Positions 35,449 to 44,910 of a DNA stretch of 64,000 nt are shown here, one piece after another (position 1 is the first letter of the stretch; each line of letters opens with the position of its first letter). The position numbers and the translations under genes were made by a program. The stretch spans positions 186,001-250,000 of the forward strand of contig SUGL01000003.1 in assembly GCA_004963905.1 (NCBI GenBank), read 5' to 3'. This DNA comes from Mesorhizobium sp. (GTDB lineage Bacteria > Pseudomonadota > Alphaproteobacteria > Rhizobiales > Rhizobiaceae). The notes below the pieces were generated by a model. That model had not been told where the DNA came from and did no database searches. It saw only the letters and a list, made by a program, of their open reading frames with translations.

Positions 35449-35937
35449 TCACTCCGGCGTCAGCACTGCCATTTTGAGATCGGTCTTCTTGGCGCCGCTG
35501 AGCTGCACCGTGGCCGGACCGGCGGAAAGTTTGAAACGCACGCTCTTGCGAATGCCCGGACAGGTCTTCACGCCGCTGAAACCCGTCGACTTCACGGAAT
35601 GGCCATCCTGCACGACATCGATCCAGGCTTCATCGGACAGGCTGAACTGGAGCTCGCCTTCAGGTGGCACGGTCACGCTTGCCGTCGCACCGAACGAGCC
35701 GGCTGCCGGTGCGCGTTGCGGCGGCACCTCAAAGCTGATCGTGTCGACGGCCGCGAGTGACAGATCCACCGCTTGCCCGACTGTCAAGGCAGCGCCGGAC
35801 TGCGCGGCCGGCGCTTCCGGAAACAGGGCCTGCTCGCGTGTGACCGGCCATTTGAAGGCATCGCAGCCGGCGTCGCCGGCCATGGCGAAGCTGGTGCCTG
35901 CAAGGAGTACGAATAGGCTGACGACGATTTTTTTCAT
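35449..35937 (-). CDS. Secreted protein of unknown function
   Basis: The 162-residue protein has a signal peptide (MKKIVVSLFVLLAGTSFAMA). The mature part starts GDAGCDAFKWPVTREQALF and continues as a beta-rich domain (SVTVPPEGELQFSLSDEAWIDVV, VRFKLSAGPATVQLSGAKK). Two cysteines (GCDAF, KTCPG) could form a disulfide in the periplasm. I do not recognise a characterised family. It is convergent with the VOC gene. MKKIVV is chosen as start over an ATG six codons upstream. Confidence 0.7.
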   Translation of the reverse strand: MKKIVVSLFVLLAGTSFAMAGDAGCDAFKWPVTREQALFPEAPAAQSGAALTVGQAVDLSLAAVDTISFEVPPQRAPAAGSFGATASVTVPPEGELQFSLSDEAWIDVVQDGHSVKSTGFSGVKTCPGIRKSVRFKLSAGPATVQLSGAKKTDLKMAVLTPE

Positions 35938-36133
35938 GGCACAGAAAACTCGCATGGTTTGATTACCGGCATATCAATACAACCAGAGAGACAGACATGC
36001 AACCATAGCGAGAATAGAAACGCGAGAGTGAAACCATTCCACTCACCGATTGTTGATGGCAGGCCAAGGGAAGTGAGTGGTCCATTGCCGGGCGATAATT
36101 TATGGCCGGCCCCGGGGGTAAATGGAGTTTTGC

Positions 36134-36532
36134 ATGAAGCTTTTCGAAAGCCTTGCCCAATACCGTCCGCAGGTGCTGGGCGTGCTTCGCATCATGACGG
36201 CGTTGCAGTTCATCGAGCACGGCACCCAGAAACTGTTCAATTTTCCTCCCGGCGCCCATGCCGAGGCCCTGACCGGGCTTGCGCTGACGTCCGGTATTCT
36301 CGAGTTTGCCGGCGGCGTCCTGCTCGCGCTGGGGCTCTTCACGCGCCCGGTGGCGTTCCTGCTCTGCGGCGAGATGGCTGTCGCCTATTTCATGGTGCAC
36401 ATGCCGCGCAACTTCTTTCCGGCCAACAATGGCGGCGACGCAGCCATCCTGTTCTGCTTCGTCTTCCTCTATCTGTTCTTTGCCGGCCCGGGCTCCTTCG
36501 CGCTGGACAATCGCGACAGCGCCAACGCGTGA
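36134..36532 (+). CDS. DoxX family membrane protein
   Basis: The 132-residue protein has four hydrophobic segments, with the DoxX motifs LGVLRIMTALQFIEHGTQKL near the start, GILEFAGGVLLALGLFTRP in the middle and FAGPGSFALD at the end. DoxX-like proteins of this size are linked to thiol and redox stress in membranes; no partner gene is adjacent. ATG 36134 is used; a start four codons upstream is also in frame. Confidence 0.85.
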   Translation: MKLFESLAQYRPQVLGVLRIMTALQFIEHGTQKLFNFPPGAHAEALTGLALTSGILEFAGGVLLALGLFTRPVAFLLCGEMAVAYFMVHMPRNFFPANNGGDAAILFCFVFLYLFFAGPGSFALDNRDSANA

Positions 36533-36537
36533 TGGCA

Positions 36538-36567
36538 GGATGCGCGCCTGGTCTCAGGCGCGCATCC
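36538..36567. terminator. Hairpin between convergent doxX-like and dehydrogenase genes
   Basis: GGATGCGCGCCTG pairs perfectly with CAGGCGCGCATCC around a GTCT loop (13 bp). It includes the last codons and stop of the dehydrogenase gene. No long U-run follows on either strand. Confidence 0.6.
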
Positions 36568-38980
36568 GTTCGAAATTGGCGTCGAACAGCGGCGCTGCCT
36601 GAATGCGCGCCGCATGGCGCTTGCCCAGGATCTCGATCTCGAAGCCGTCCGGCCTGTCGGCGATCTCCTTCGGCACATAACCCATCGCGACCGATTTCTT
36701 CGAATTGTGAGCATAGCCGCCCGAGGTAACCCAGCCACGTACGACGCCGTCATGCCAGATCGCCTCGTCGCCGATGACATCGGCGTCGTGAGCCTCGACG
36801 ACGAAGGCGCGCAACCGGAGCTTGCCGCCCTGCTTGCGCTCGGCGAGCGCCGCTTCCTTGCCGATGAAATCGGTCTCCTTGCCATAGGCGACGAAACGGT
36901 CGAGCCCAGCCTCGACCGGCCCGTAGATCGGCCGGTACTCGCGCGCCCATGAGCCGTAATTCTTCTCGAGCCTGAGCGCGTTGAGCGCGCGCGAGCCGAA
37001 CAGCCCGATGTCGAGTTCCTCGCCTGCCTTGATCAGCGCCTGGTAAGCGGCGCGCTGATATTCCGGCGCCACCCAGATCTCGTAGCCGAGATCGCCAGTA
37101 TAGCTCACGCGGCCGACGAGACACGGCGCCATGCCGATATCCATCCTGGCGACCGCCATGAAGGGGAAGGCAGCGTTGGAGACATCGGCGCGGGTGACCT
37201 TGGCCAGCACCTCTCTCGCCTTCGGGCCGGCGACGGCGAGACCGGTGAGCTTCTGCCCCAGCGCTTCTATGCGGACCGAGCCATCATCGGGCAGATGCGC
37301 CTCGAACCAGCGCATATGGTACTGCTCGGCGACGCCTGAGCCGGCGATGAACCATTCGCCATCTCCGACATTGGCAAGCGTGAAGTCGCCGATCAGCTTG
37401 CCGTCTGCCTTCAGCATCGGCGCCAGCGTCATGCGGCCGGGCTTGGGCAATTTGCAGGCGAGCACGCGGTCGAGCCAGGCTGCGGCGCCGTCGCCCGTCA
37501 CCCTGTATTTGGCGAAGCTCGAAATCTCCGACAGGCCGACCCCGCCGCGAACGGCCGCAACCTCGCTCGCGACATGGTCGAAGTCGCTCGAACGCCGCCA
37601 CGAGAACTCGTCCTTGACGCCTTCGGGCGCGTACCACAACGGCACTTCCAGCCCATAGGCGACGCCCCACTGCGCGCCCTTGGCCGACAGCGTGTCGTAG
37701 ACCGGTGTCGTCTTGAGCGGACGCCCCGCGGGCAGTTCCTCGTTCGGGAAACGGATCGAGAAGCGGCGCGAATAGTTCTCGCGCACCTTGGCGTTGGTGT
37801 AGGCCATCGTCGCCCAGTCGCCGTAGCGCGCCACGTCCATCGCCCAGATATCGGCGCCGGGGTCGCCCTCGATCATCCAGTTGGAGAGCGCAAGGCCAAC
37901 GCCGCCGCCTTGGCTGAAACCCGCCATGACGCCGCAGGCGACCCAGAAGCCCGGCAGGCCGCGCACCGGGCCGACCAGCGGATTGCCGTCTGGCGCGAAG
38001 GTGAAGGGGCCGTTGATGATCTGCTTGATGCCGGTCTTCTGGAAGGCCGGGAAATGGCGGAAGCCGACCTCCAGCGAAGGCGCGATGCGGTCGATGTCCG
38101 GTTCCAGCAGCTCATGGCCGAAATTCCAAGGCGTCTGGAACTCGGACCACGGCTTGTTGGCCTTCTCGTAGGTGCCCATCAGCATGCCGCCGCGCTCCTG
38201 GCGCAGATAGAGCTCGCCGTCGAAGTCGACCGCATGGATGATCTCGGTGCCGGTCTTCCTGTTCCAGTCGGCGACCTCGAGCATGTCCTCGGTGATCAGG
38301 TACATGTGCTCCATCGCCAGCACCGGCAGCTCCAGCCCGACCATGCGGCCGACCTCGCGCGCCCACAGTCCGCCGGCATTGACGACATGCTCGCAAATCA
38401 CCTCGCCCTTGTTGGTGATGACGCGCCACAACCCGTCCGGCCGGCGCACGATGTCCTCGACCTTGGTGAAGCGCTCGACCTCGGCGCCGAGCTTGCGCGC
38501 TGCCTTGGCATAAGCATGCGTCACGCCGGACGGGTCGAGATGACCGTCTTCCTTGTTGCGCACCGCGCCCACGAATTGCTTCGGGTCGAGCAGCGGCATC
38601 AGCTCGGCCGCTTCTTTCGGCGAGATCACTTCGAGGTCGATGCCGAGATAGCGGCCCTTGGAGACGACGCCGCGCAGCCAGTCGAGCCGCGCCTCGGTCG
38701 CTGCCAGAAGCACGCCGCCGGTCAGATGCACGCCGGTCGCCTGGCCGGAAAGCTCCTCGATCTCCTTGTACAGCGAGATCGTGTATTTCTGCAGCTTGGC
38801 GACATTGGGATCGCCATTGATGGTGTGCATGCCGCCGGCCGCGTGCCAGGTCGAGCCCGAGGTCAGCTCATCGCGCTCCAGAAGCACGACGTCGGTCCAG
38901 CCGTGGCGGGCAAGATGGAACAGCACGGAGCATCCGACGACACCGCCGCCGATGACCACGACCTTTGCATGCGACTTCAT
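36554..38980 (-). CDS. FAD-dependent dehydrogenase with GcvT-type domain (dimethylglycine/sarcosine dehydrogenase family)
   Basis: The 808-residue protein joins an N-terminal DAO-type FAD domain (VVVIGGGVVGCSVLFHLARHG; STWHAAGG with H46 for probable covalent FAD) to a C-terminal GcvT/aminomethyltransferase region (from about residue 430, including FAKYRVTGDGAAAWLDRV, GYEIWVAPEYQ). This is the dimethylglycine or sarcosine dehydrogenase architecture, which oxidises an N-methyl group and hands it to tetrahydrofolate. It lies 67 bases downstream of an MttB-like methyltransferase gene, so the two may demethylate a quaternary amine in sequence. Substrate inferred. Confidence 0.88.
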   Translation of the reverse strand: MKSHAKVVVIGGGVVGCSVLFHLARHGWTDVVLLERDELTSGSTWHAAGGMHTINGDPNVAKLQKYTISLYKEIEELSGQATGVHLTGGVLLAATEARLDWLRGVVSKGRYLGIDLEVISPKEAAELMPLLDPKQFVGAVRNKEDGHLDPSGVTHAYAKAARKLGAEVERFTKVEDIVRRPDGLWRVITNKGEVICEHVVNAGGLWAREVGRMVGLELPVLAMEHMYLITEDMLEVADWNRKTGTEIIHAVDFDGELYLRQERGGMLMGTYEKANKPWSEFQTPWNFGHELLEPDIDRIAPSLEVGFRHFPAFQKTGIKQIINGPFTFAPDGNPLVGPVRGLPGFWVACGVMAGFSQGGGVGLALSNWMIEGDPGADIWAMDVARYGDWATMAYTNAKVRENYSRRFSIRFPNEELPAGRPLKTTPVYDTLSAKGAQWGVAYGLEVPLWYAPEGVKDEFSWRRSSDFDHVASEVAAVRGGVGLSEISSFAKYRVTGDGAAAWLDRVLACKLPKPGRMTLAPMLKADGKLIGDFTLANVGDGEWFIAGSGVAEQYHMRWFEAHLPDDGSVRIEALGQKLTGLAVAGPKAREVLAKVTRADVSNAAFPFMAVARMDIGMAPCLVGRVSYTGDLGYEIWVAPEYQRAAYQALIKAGEELDIGLFGSRALNALRLEKNYGSWAREYRPIYGPVEAGLDRFVAYGKETDFIGKEAALAERKQGGKLRLRAFVVEAHDADVIGDEAIWHDGVVRGWVTSGGYAHNSKKSVAMGYVPKEIADRPDGFEIEILGKRHAARIQAAPLFDANFERMRA

Positions 38981-39047
38981 GGGTTCTTCTCGTTATTTCA
39001 GTGAGTTGGATCGGTAAGATGAATCGGAACGGGAGGTGCCAACGAAC

Positions 39048-40586
39048 TCACGGCTCGCCCTGCCCGATCGCTTCCTTGCGGCGCGCCATATAAGCTTCGA
39101 GGGCCTCGCGCACGCCAGTATCCATGGCCGGCTGGACATATTCCTCCAGTGCTTTCTTCCATAGCCGCGTCGCGCGGGCCGTCGTGTCGAGCGCGCCGGC
39201 CTCCTGCCAGGCTTCGTAATTTTGCCAGTTGGAAAGCATCGGCTGGTAGAAGGCGGTGGCATAGCGCTCCAGCGTGTGCGGCTCGCCGAAGAAATGGCCG
39301 CCCGTCGGCACCGCGCCCAGCGCTTCGACGGCCAACTCGCCCTCGTCGACCACGATCGGCTGCAGGAATTCCATCATGTGCTGGATCATCTCGACATCGA
39401 TGATGAGCTTCTCGAACGACGCCGTCAGCCCGCCCTCCTGCCAGCCGGCGGCATGGTAGACGAGGTTGCCGTGTCCAAGCACGGCGCCCCACAACGCCAT
39501 CAGCGTCTCGTAGGCGCCTTGCGCGTCGGCGGCATTCGAGGCGGAGCCGGGCGTGGTGCGGTACGGCAGATTGTAGCGCCGGGCTAATTGCCCCGAGGCG
39601 ATGTTTGCTTTCGTGTTCTCCGGAGTGCCGAAGGCCGGTGCTCCGGACTTCATGTCGACATTGGAGGTGAAGGCGCCGTACATCACCGGCGCGCCGGGAC
39701 GCACCAGCTGCGTCAGCACGATGCCGAACAGCGCTTCGGCGTTTTGCTGCGCCAGCGCTCCAGCGAGGGTCACCGGGCTCATCGCGCCCATCAGCGTGAA
39801 CGGCGTCACCGCCACCGACTGGCCGAACTCGGCCATGGTCATCAGCCCTTCGGCCATCATCTCGTCGAAGCGGCGCGGCGAGTTGACCGAGATGATGGTG
39901 GTGACGCCGGGATCCTCCCGCATCTGCTCGAGCGTTAGTCCGCGCGCAATCGCCATCATCTCGATGCCGTCCAGCGCCCTGCCCCGGCCGATCGCCGAGA
40001 CGTGGAAGCATTTGTCGGTCAGCGTCAGGTTGGCGAAATAGGTGTCGAGATGACGCGAATTCGCCGGCAGCTCGATCGGCGCGCAGACCTGGTTGCCGAG
40101 CATGTGGATGCAGTTGAAATGCTGCGCCAGGCGGACGAGGTCGCAATAGTCGGCGAGGTTGCCGGCACGGCGGCCGCGCTCCATGTCGTGCACGTTGGGC
40201 GGTCCGGCGACCAGCGTGAAGTTGATGGTGTTGCCGCCGAGATGAATGGCACGGGCCGGGTTGCGCGGCGTGAGCGTGTAGTCGGCACGCGTCGTCTTCA
40301 GCGCCTCGTCGACCATGCCGCGATCGACGCGCACATTCATCGAGCTGTGATCGACCTTGGCGCCGGCGCGTTCGAACAGGGCGAGCGCCCGCTTGCTCAT
40401 CACCTCGATGCCGAAATTCTCCAGGATGTGCATCGACGCCTGATGGATGGCTTCGATCTGGTCGACCGAAAGCAGAGCCATCGGCGGGTAGGGATTCGTC
40501 ACCCGCCTTAGCGGCAGCTGCGGGATGGCGGCAGGCCCCCGGTTGCTGGTTCGCTCTGCGCCGCGTTTTCGTCTTGGTTCGGTCAT
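39048..40586 (-). CDS. MttB family (trimethylamine/betaine methyltransferase-like) protein, non-pyrrolysine
   Basis: The 512-residue protein belongs to the MttB superfamily: NPYPPMALLSVDQIEAIHQA, INFTLVAGPPNVHDMERGRR, GAMSPVTLAGALAQQNAEAL and FLQPIVVDEGELA. No in-frame amber codon interrupts it, so it lacks the pyrrolysine of archaeal TMA methyltransferase. Non-Pyl members such as MtgB use glycine betaine or related quaternary amines with a corrinoid protein, but no corrinoid protein gene is nearby. I start at MTEPRRKRG (40586); an ATG at 40673 is also in frame. Confidence 0.86.
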   Translation of the reverse strand: MTEPRRKRGAERTSNRGPAAIPQLPLRRVTNPYPPMALLSVDQIEAIHQASMHILENFGIEVMSKRALALFERAGAKVDHSSMNVRVDRGMVDEALKTTRADYTLTPRNPARAIHLGGNTINFTLVAGPPNVHDMERGRRAGNLADYCDLVRLAQHFNCIHMLGNQVCAPIELPANSRHLDTYFANLTLTDKCFHVSAIGRGRALDGIEMMAIARGLTLEQMREDPGVTTIISVNSPRRFDEMMAEGLMTMAEFGQSVAVTPFTLMGAMSPVTLAGALAQQNAEALFGIVLTQLVRPGAPVMYGAFTSNVDMKSGAPAFGTPENTKANIASGQLARRYNLPYRTTPGSASNAADAQGAYETLMALWGAVLGHGNLVYHAAGWQEGGLTASFEKLIIDVEMIQHMMEFLQPIVVDEGELAVEALGAVPTGGHFFGEPHTLERYATAFYQPMLSNWQNYEAWQEAGALDTTARATRLWKKALEEYVQPAMDTGVREALEAYMARRKEAIGQGEP

Positions 40587-40798
40587 GCGCGCATCAGAGC
40601 GCCGACGTGGCCCATCAGCTGTCAGGAATTCGCCATTTGCCGGCGTGATTTTAGCCAAGGCGGCATTTTTCAAAATCTATGGAGAGAAATGCGACGCATC
40701 TGGTCGAAATATCGATAGGGCCAAAGATCGGTGCGCTACGGCCGGCGTTAAGGAAGCTCGAAAGACTCCTTTTATGATTTCGGCCTATTCGTCTTCCG

Positions 40799-41389
40799 AT
40801 GCGTAGGTCGAGTTTTAGTAAAATTGTCGCTGTCTCTGTGCTGCTGGCGCTTTCGGCCTGCGCGACGGCGCCCAGCCATATCAACAACGTCTGCGCCGTC
40901 TTCGACCAGAACGACGGCTGGTTCGACAACTGGCAGTCCGCTGCCGAACGCACCGAGCAGAAATACGGCATTCCCGTCCCGGTGCTGATGGCGACGGTGC
41001 GCAAGGAATCCGGCTTCAAGAGCAATGCCCGGCCGCCGCGCACCAAGTTGCTCGGCTTCATTCCCTGGAAGCATGTCTCCACTGCCGCGGGCTACTCGCA
41101 GGCGCTCGACGGCACCTGGTCGCAATATCAGATGGAGACCGGCAACTGGGCGGCGCGCCGTAGCCGTTTTGCCGACGCCATCGATTTCGTCGGCTGGTAT
41201 CATTCCAAGACCGTCGACACGTTCGGCGTCGCCCGCAACGACACCTACAACCTCTATCTCGCCTATTATCTCGGCTGGTCGGCCTATGGCCGCGGCAATC
41301 GCGGCGACGCCGGCGTGCAGAATTATGCGCGCGCCACCGACCAGATGGCCCGCGACTACGCCACGCAGTTGCGGCAGTGCGGAAGCTGA
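40799..41389 (+). CDS. Lipoprotein lytic transglycosylase (SLT family)
   Basis: The 196-residue protein has a lipoprotein signal with lipobox LSAC (C21). The mature part has an SLT lysozyme-like domain with the catalytic glutamate E70 in VRKESGFKSNAR, followed by AAGYSQALDGTWSQYQ, and YNLYLAYYLGWSAYGRG near the end. It should cleave peptidoglycan glycan strands from the outer- or inner-membrane face. It is monocistronic and convergent with the peptide importer operon. Confidence 0.88.
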   Translation: MRRSSFSKIVAVSVLLALSACATAPSHINNVCAVFDQNDGWFDNWQSAAERTEQKYGIPVPVLMATVRKESGFKSNARPPRTKLLGFIPWKHVSTAAGYSQALDGTWSQYQMETGNWAARRSRFADAIDFVGWYHSKTVDTFGVARNDTYNLYLAYYLGWSAYGRGNRGDAGVQNYARATDQMARDYATQLRQCGS

Positions 41390-41390
41390 T

Positions 41391-41419
41391 CGTGGCGCGG
41401 AACTGACGTCGGCGCCACG
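41391..41419. terminator. Hairpin between convergent SLT and ABC ATPase genes
   Basis: CGTGGCGC pairs with GCGCCACG around a 13-base loop in the 33-base spacer. No U-run is present, so this is only a possible terminator. Confidence 0.4.
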
Positions 41420-41422
41420 CCC

Positions 41423-43633
41423 TTAGTTCGGCTTCGGCTTCTTGCCACGCGGCCGCTTCGGCGCAGAACCGGCCAGTCCCGGGCCAGCGCCATGCGGCGC
41501 ATCATCCGGCACACCCTCATGCGCCGCGTGCTCCTTGTCGAACTTGATGACCGGCTCCATCTTCGCCAGCACGTCGTCGGCCAGCCAGCACAGGCTCATA
41601 TGGCCGTCGCCGAGATTCTTTATCGGCGGCACCTTGGTCTCGCACAGATTGTCCGGCACCAGCTTCTTGTAGCCGCAGCGTGTCTGGAACGGACAGCCGG
41701 TCGGTGGGTTCATCGCCGAGGGGATGTCGCCTTCGAGCACGATATGCTTCTTGACCACGCTGGTGTCGGCGATCGGGATCGCGGAGAGCAGCGCTTCGGT
41801 ATAGGGATGGTAGGGCGGCGAGAAGATCTGGTCCGTCGTGCCCTGCTCGACGATATAGCCGAGATACATGACCACGACCCGGTCGGCTATATAGCGCACC
41901 ACCGACAGGTCGTGGCTGATGAACAGCATCGTCGTCTTGTTCTTGCGCTGGATGTCCATCAACAGCTCGGTCACCGCCGCCTGCACCGAGACGTCGAGCG
42001 CCGAGACCGGCTCGTCGGCCACCACCACCTTGGCGTCGCCGGCAAAGGCGCGCGCCACGCCGATGCGCTGCTTCTGGCCGCCCGAGAGCTGGCGCGGCTT
42101 GCGGGTCTCGAAGGCCCGCGGCAGCTTCACCAGGTCGAGCAGTTCCAGCATGCGCTTGCGTCGCTCGGCGACCGTCTTGCCGACGTTGAACTTCTCCAGC
42201 GTGCGGATGATCTGCGAGCCGACCGTGTGGCTGGGATTGAGCGTGTCGAACGGATTCTGGAACACCATCTGGATCGACGACACGGTCTCGACATTGCGGC
42301 TCTCGATGCCGGTCGACTGGATCTCCTTGTTGCCCAGCGTCACCGTCCCCGAGCTCGCGGTCTCGAGCCCCAGAAGCACCTTGGCGAGCGTCGACTTCCC
42401 GCAGCCGGACTCGCCGACGATCGCGACCGTCTCGGACTCGCGCGCGGTGAACGAAATCGTCTCGTTGGCCTTGACGACGCGGCCTTCGCTGGAGCCGAAC
42501 ACCTCGCTGCCGCCGACCTTGTAGTATTTCTTGAGGTCGTCGATCTTGAGCACCGGCGCGCCGGGCTCGACCTTTTCATTGACCTTCTTGGCGCCAGGCG
42601 GCAGTGCCTCCCAGTCGATCTCGTTGAAGCGCACGCAGCGCGAGAAATGGCCTTCATGCCCTTCGACCGGAATCATCGGGATTTCGGCGGCGTTGCAGAC
42701 GCCCTCGACGAAATGGTGGCAGCGGGGACCGAAATTGCAGCCCCTCGGCCGCTCGTGCGGCAGCGGCAACTGCCCGGGAATGGAGATCAGCGGCCGCGAA
42801 TTCTTGTCGGCGCCTGGCAGCGGGATCGAGCGGAACAGCCCTTGCGTATAGGGGTGGCGCATCCGGTCGAAGACGTCCTCGATCTTGCCGGTCTCGACCG
42901 CCTCGCCCGAATACATCACCGTGATCTTGTCGCAGGTCTCGAGGATGAGGCCGAGATTGTGCGACACGAAGATCATCGAGGTGCCGAACTTTTCGCCGAG
43001 CCCTTTGACCAATTCCACGATGCCGGCCTCGACTGTGACGTCGAGTGCCGTCGTCGGCTCGTCGAGCAAAAGCAGCGCCGGCTTCGACAGCAGTGCCATG
43101 GCGATGACGATGCGCTGCTGCTGGCCGCCGGAAAGCTGGTGCGGATAGGAGCGCATCATGCGCTCCGGGTCGGGCAGCTTCACCGCGCGCACCATGTCGA
43201 GCGCTCTTTTGTAGGCCTCGTCCTTCGACACCTTGTCGTGGATCAGCGGCACTTCCATCAGCTGCTGGCCGATCTTCATTGCCGGATTGAGGCTCGCCAT
43301 CGGCTCCTGGTAGATCATGGCGATCTTGTTGCCGCGGATGGCGCGAAGCTCCTCCTCGGACATTTCGCCCATGTCCCTGCCCTGGAACTTGATCCGCCCG
43401 CCGACGATCTTTCCGATGTTGGAGAGGTCGCGCATGATGCCGAGCGACACGGTGGACTTGCCACAGCCGGATTCACCGACGATGCCCATCGCCTCGCCGG
43501 GCATGACCGTGCAGGAAAAGTCCATCACCGCCGGGATCTCGCCCTTGCGGGTGAAGAAGGAGATCGACAGGTTCTCGATCTCGATGATTGGCCCGTTGGA
43601 GGGCTTGGCCGGATCTCGAACTGCCTCGTTCAT
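41423..43633 (-). CDS. Fused double ATP-binding protein of a peptide/opine-type ABC importer (DppD-DppF)
   Basis: The 736-residue protein is two oligopeptide-type ATPases in one chain. Each half has Walker A GESGCGKST, LSGGQQQR or LSGGQKQR, a Walker B DEP motif (DEPTTALDV, DEPVSALDV), and the oligo_HPY C-terminal zone with cysteines (GCNFGPRCHHFVEGVC; GCPFQTRCGYKKLVPDNLC) that can hold a 4Fe-4S cluster. Each half thus replaces one of the two usual separate subunits. The C-terminal tail is Lys/Pro/Arg-rich. It is the last gene of a four-gene importer operon; an ATG at 43633 follows a repeat. Confidence 0.92.
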   Translation of the reverse strand: MNEAVRDPAKPSNGPIIEIENLSISFFTRKGEIPAVMDFSCTVMPGEAMGIVGESGCGKSTVSLGIMRDLSNIGKIVGGRIKFQGRDMGEMSEEELRAIRGNKIAMIYQEPMASLNPAMKIGQQLMEVPLIHDKVSKDEAYKRALDMVRAVKLPDPERMMRSYPHQLSGGQQQRIVIAMALLSKPALLLLDEPTTALDVTVEAGIVELVKGLGEKFGTSMIFVSHNLGLILETCDKITVMYSGEAVETGKIEDVFDRMRHPYTQGLFRSIPLPGADKNSRPLISIPGQLPLPHERPRGCNFGPRCHHFVEGVCNAAEIPMIPVEGHEGHFSRCVRFNEIDWEALPPGAKKVNEKVEPGAPVLKIDDLKKYYKVGGSEVFGSSEGRVVKANETISFTARESETVAIVGESGCGKSTLAKVLLGLETASSGTVTLGNKEIQSTGIESRNVETVSSIQMVFQNPFDTLNPSHTVGSQIIRTLEKFNVGKTVAERRKRMLELLDLVKLPRAFETRKPRQLSGGQKQRIGVARAFAGDAKVVVADEPVSALDVSVQAAVTELLMDIQRKNKTTMLFISHDLSVVRYIADRVVVMYLGYIVEQGTTDQIFSPPYHPYTEALLSAIPIADTSVVKKHIVLEGDIPSAMNPPTGCPFQTRCGYKKLVPDNLCETKVPPIKNLGDGHMSLCWLADDVLAKMEPVIKFDKEHAAHEGVPDDAPHGAGPGLAGSAPKRPRGKKPKPN

Positions 43634-43662
43634 GGGTCGCTCCAATCCTTGGTCTTTTGTTA

Positions 43663-43712
43663 GAGCATGATCTTGTCCGAAAACCAGGGTACCACTTTTC
43701 GGGATCATGCTC
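43663..43712. repeat. GAGCATGATC palindrome (common rhizobial intergenic hairpin)
   Basis: GAGCATGATC and GATCATGCTC are perfect outer arms; CCGAAAA and TTTTCGG are inner arms around a GGTACC core. It lies between the permease and ATPase genes of the importer operon, where it may adjust downstream expression. Confidence 0.75.
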
Positions 43713-43740
43713 CGGGCAACTAGGGCCTAAGGCCCTGCCA

Positions 43741-44898
43741 TCAATCCTTCATCGACTGTTCGCGCAGCGAGTCCGCCAGAAGGTTCAGCCCCAGCACGAA
43801 CGACATCAGCGCGATCGTCGGCGGCAGCGCCGGATGGATGAAGGAGCGCAGCAGCCGGCTCGCATCCTTGATCGCGGTCCCCCAGTCGGGACTTTCAGGC
43901 GCCAGGCCCAGGCCGAAATAGCCGAGCGTGCCGAGCAGGATCGTCGTGTAGCCGATGCGCAGGCAGGCATCGACGATCAGCGGTCCGCGTGCGTTGGGCA
44001 GGATTTCCCACAGCATGATGTACCAGGGCGATTCACCGCGCGTCTGCGCCGCCGCCACATAGTCGCGCGTCTTGATGTCCATGGTCAGCCCGCGCACGAT
44101 GCGGAACACGCCGGGGCTGGAAGCGAACACCACCGCCACGAAGATGTTGAGCTGGTTGGGATCGATGTGGACGATCTTCAGCGGATCCTTGTCGAAGACG
44201 AGGCCCGCATAGATCCAGCCGCCGACGACGAGCGTGACGCCGAGCAGAATGTAGAGGCGGTCCGGCCGGTTCTTGTAGCGGGTCCAGAACAGCACGCTGA
44301 AGAAGATGATCGGGAACAGGAAGAACAATCCGGCCATCGCATAGGGGATCGGCGTGTCCATGATGCCCGGCGTCACCAGGAGGTAGAACAGAAGGATCAC
44401 CGGGAAGGCCAGCACCAGATTGGCAAGGAAGGACAGGATCGTGTCGATCTTGCCGCCGTAATAGCCGGCCGGCAGGCCGAGCGTGATGCCGACCATCAGC
44501 GCGAAACCGGTCGCCGCAGGCGCGATGATCAGCACGATCTGGCTGCCATAGACCATGCGCGAGAACACGTCGCGGGCCAGCTTGTCGCCGCCGAAATAAT
44601 AGATGAGCTTCGACGTCGGCTCGATCGCGCCGGGCAGCGTGTCCTTCATGATCGACACCTGCGCCAGCGGATCGAAGGGCGAGATGGTCGAGGCGAAGAT
44701 CGCCGTGAACAGCCAGAACAGGCAGATGCCGACGCCGGCGATGCCGACGCCGCTGTCGAAGAGCTGGCCGTAGAGGCCGAGCTTCTTCTTGTAGGCAAAG
44801 CTGATACCCATCACCAGGACGAGCGCGACCCACACAGGCCAGAAGCGCCATAGCACGCCGACCACGACATTGAAGGCGCTGATATATTCGGTCTGCAT
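43741..44898 (-). CDS. Peptide/opine-type ABC importer permease, DppC-like
   Basis: The 385-residue protein has a long N-terminal membrane part, then the BPD_transp_1 domain (PLAQVSIMKDTLPGAIEPTS, VMVGITLGLPAGYYGGKID, EAA loop TRDYVAAAQTRGESPWYIML). It is longer than DppC (about 300), with extra hydrophobic segments near 190-240 (YILLGVTLVVGGWIYAGLVF). The gene begins 12 bases after the DppB-like stop, so the two permeases are co-translated and form the channel. Confidence 0.88.
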   Translation of the reverse strand: MQTEYISAFNVVVGVLWRFWPVWVALVLVMGISFAYKKKLGLYGQLFDSGVGIAGVGICLFWLFTAIFASTISPFDPLAQVSIMKDTLPGAIEPTSKLIYYFGGDKLARDVFSRMVYGSQIVLIIAPAATGFALMVGITLGLPAGYYGGKIDTILSFLANLVLAFPVILLFYLLVTPGIMDTPIPYAMAGLFFLFPIIFFSVLFWTRYKNRPDRLYILLGVTLVVGGWIYAGLVFDKDPLKIVHIDPNQLNIFVAVVFASSPGVFRIVRGLTMDIKTRDYVAAAQTRGESPWYIMLWEILPNARGPLIVDACLRIGYTTILLGTLGYFGLGLAPESPDWGTAIKDASRLLRSFIHPALPPTIALMSFVLGLNLLADSLREQSMKD

Positions 44899-44910
44899 CC
44901 GCCCTGTCCC

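Noticed and set aside
39048..40586. Possibility that the MttB-like gene encodes pyrrolysine
   Set aside because: No in-frame TAG interrupts the 512 codons, and no pyl genes are in the window.
41492..43663. A 723-codon plus-strand frame opposite the fused ATPase
   Set aside because: The reverse strand encodes two complete ABC ATPase domains; the antisense frame has no family motif.
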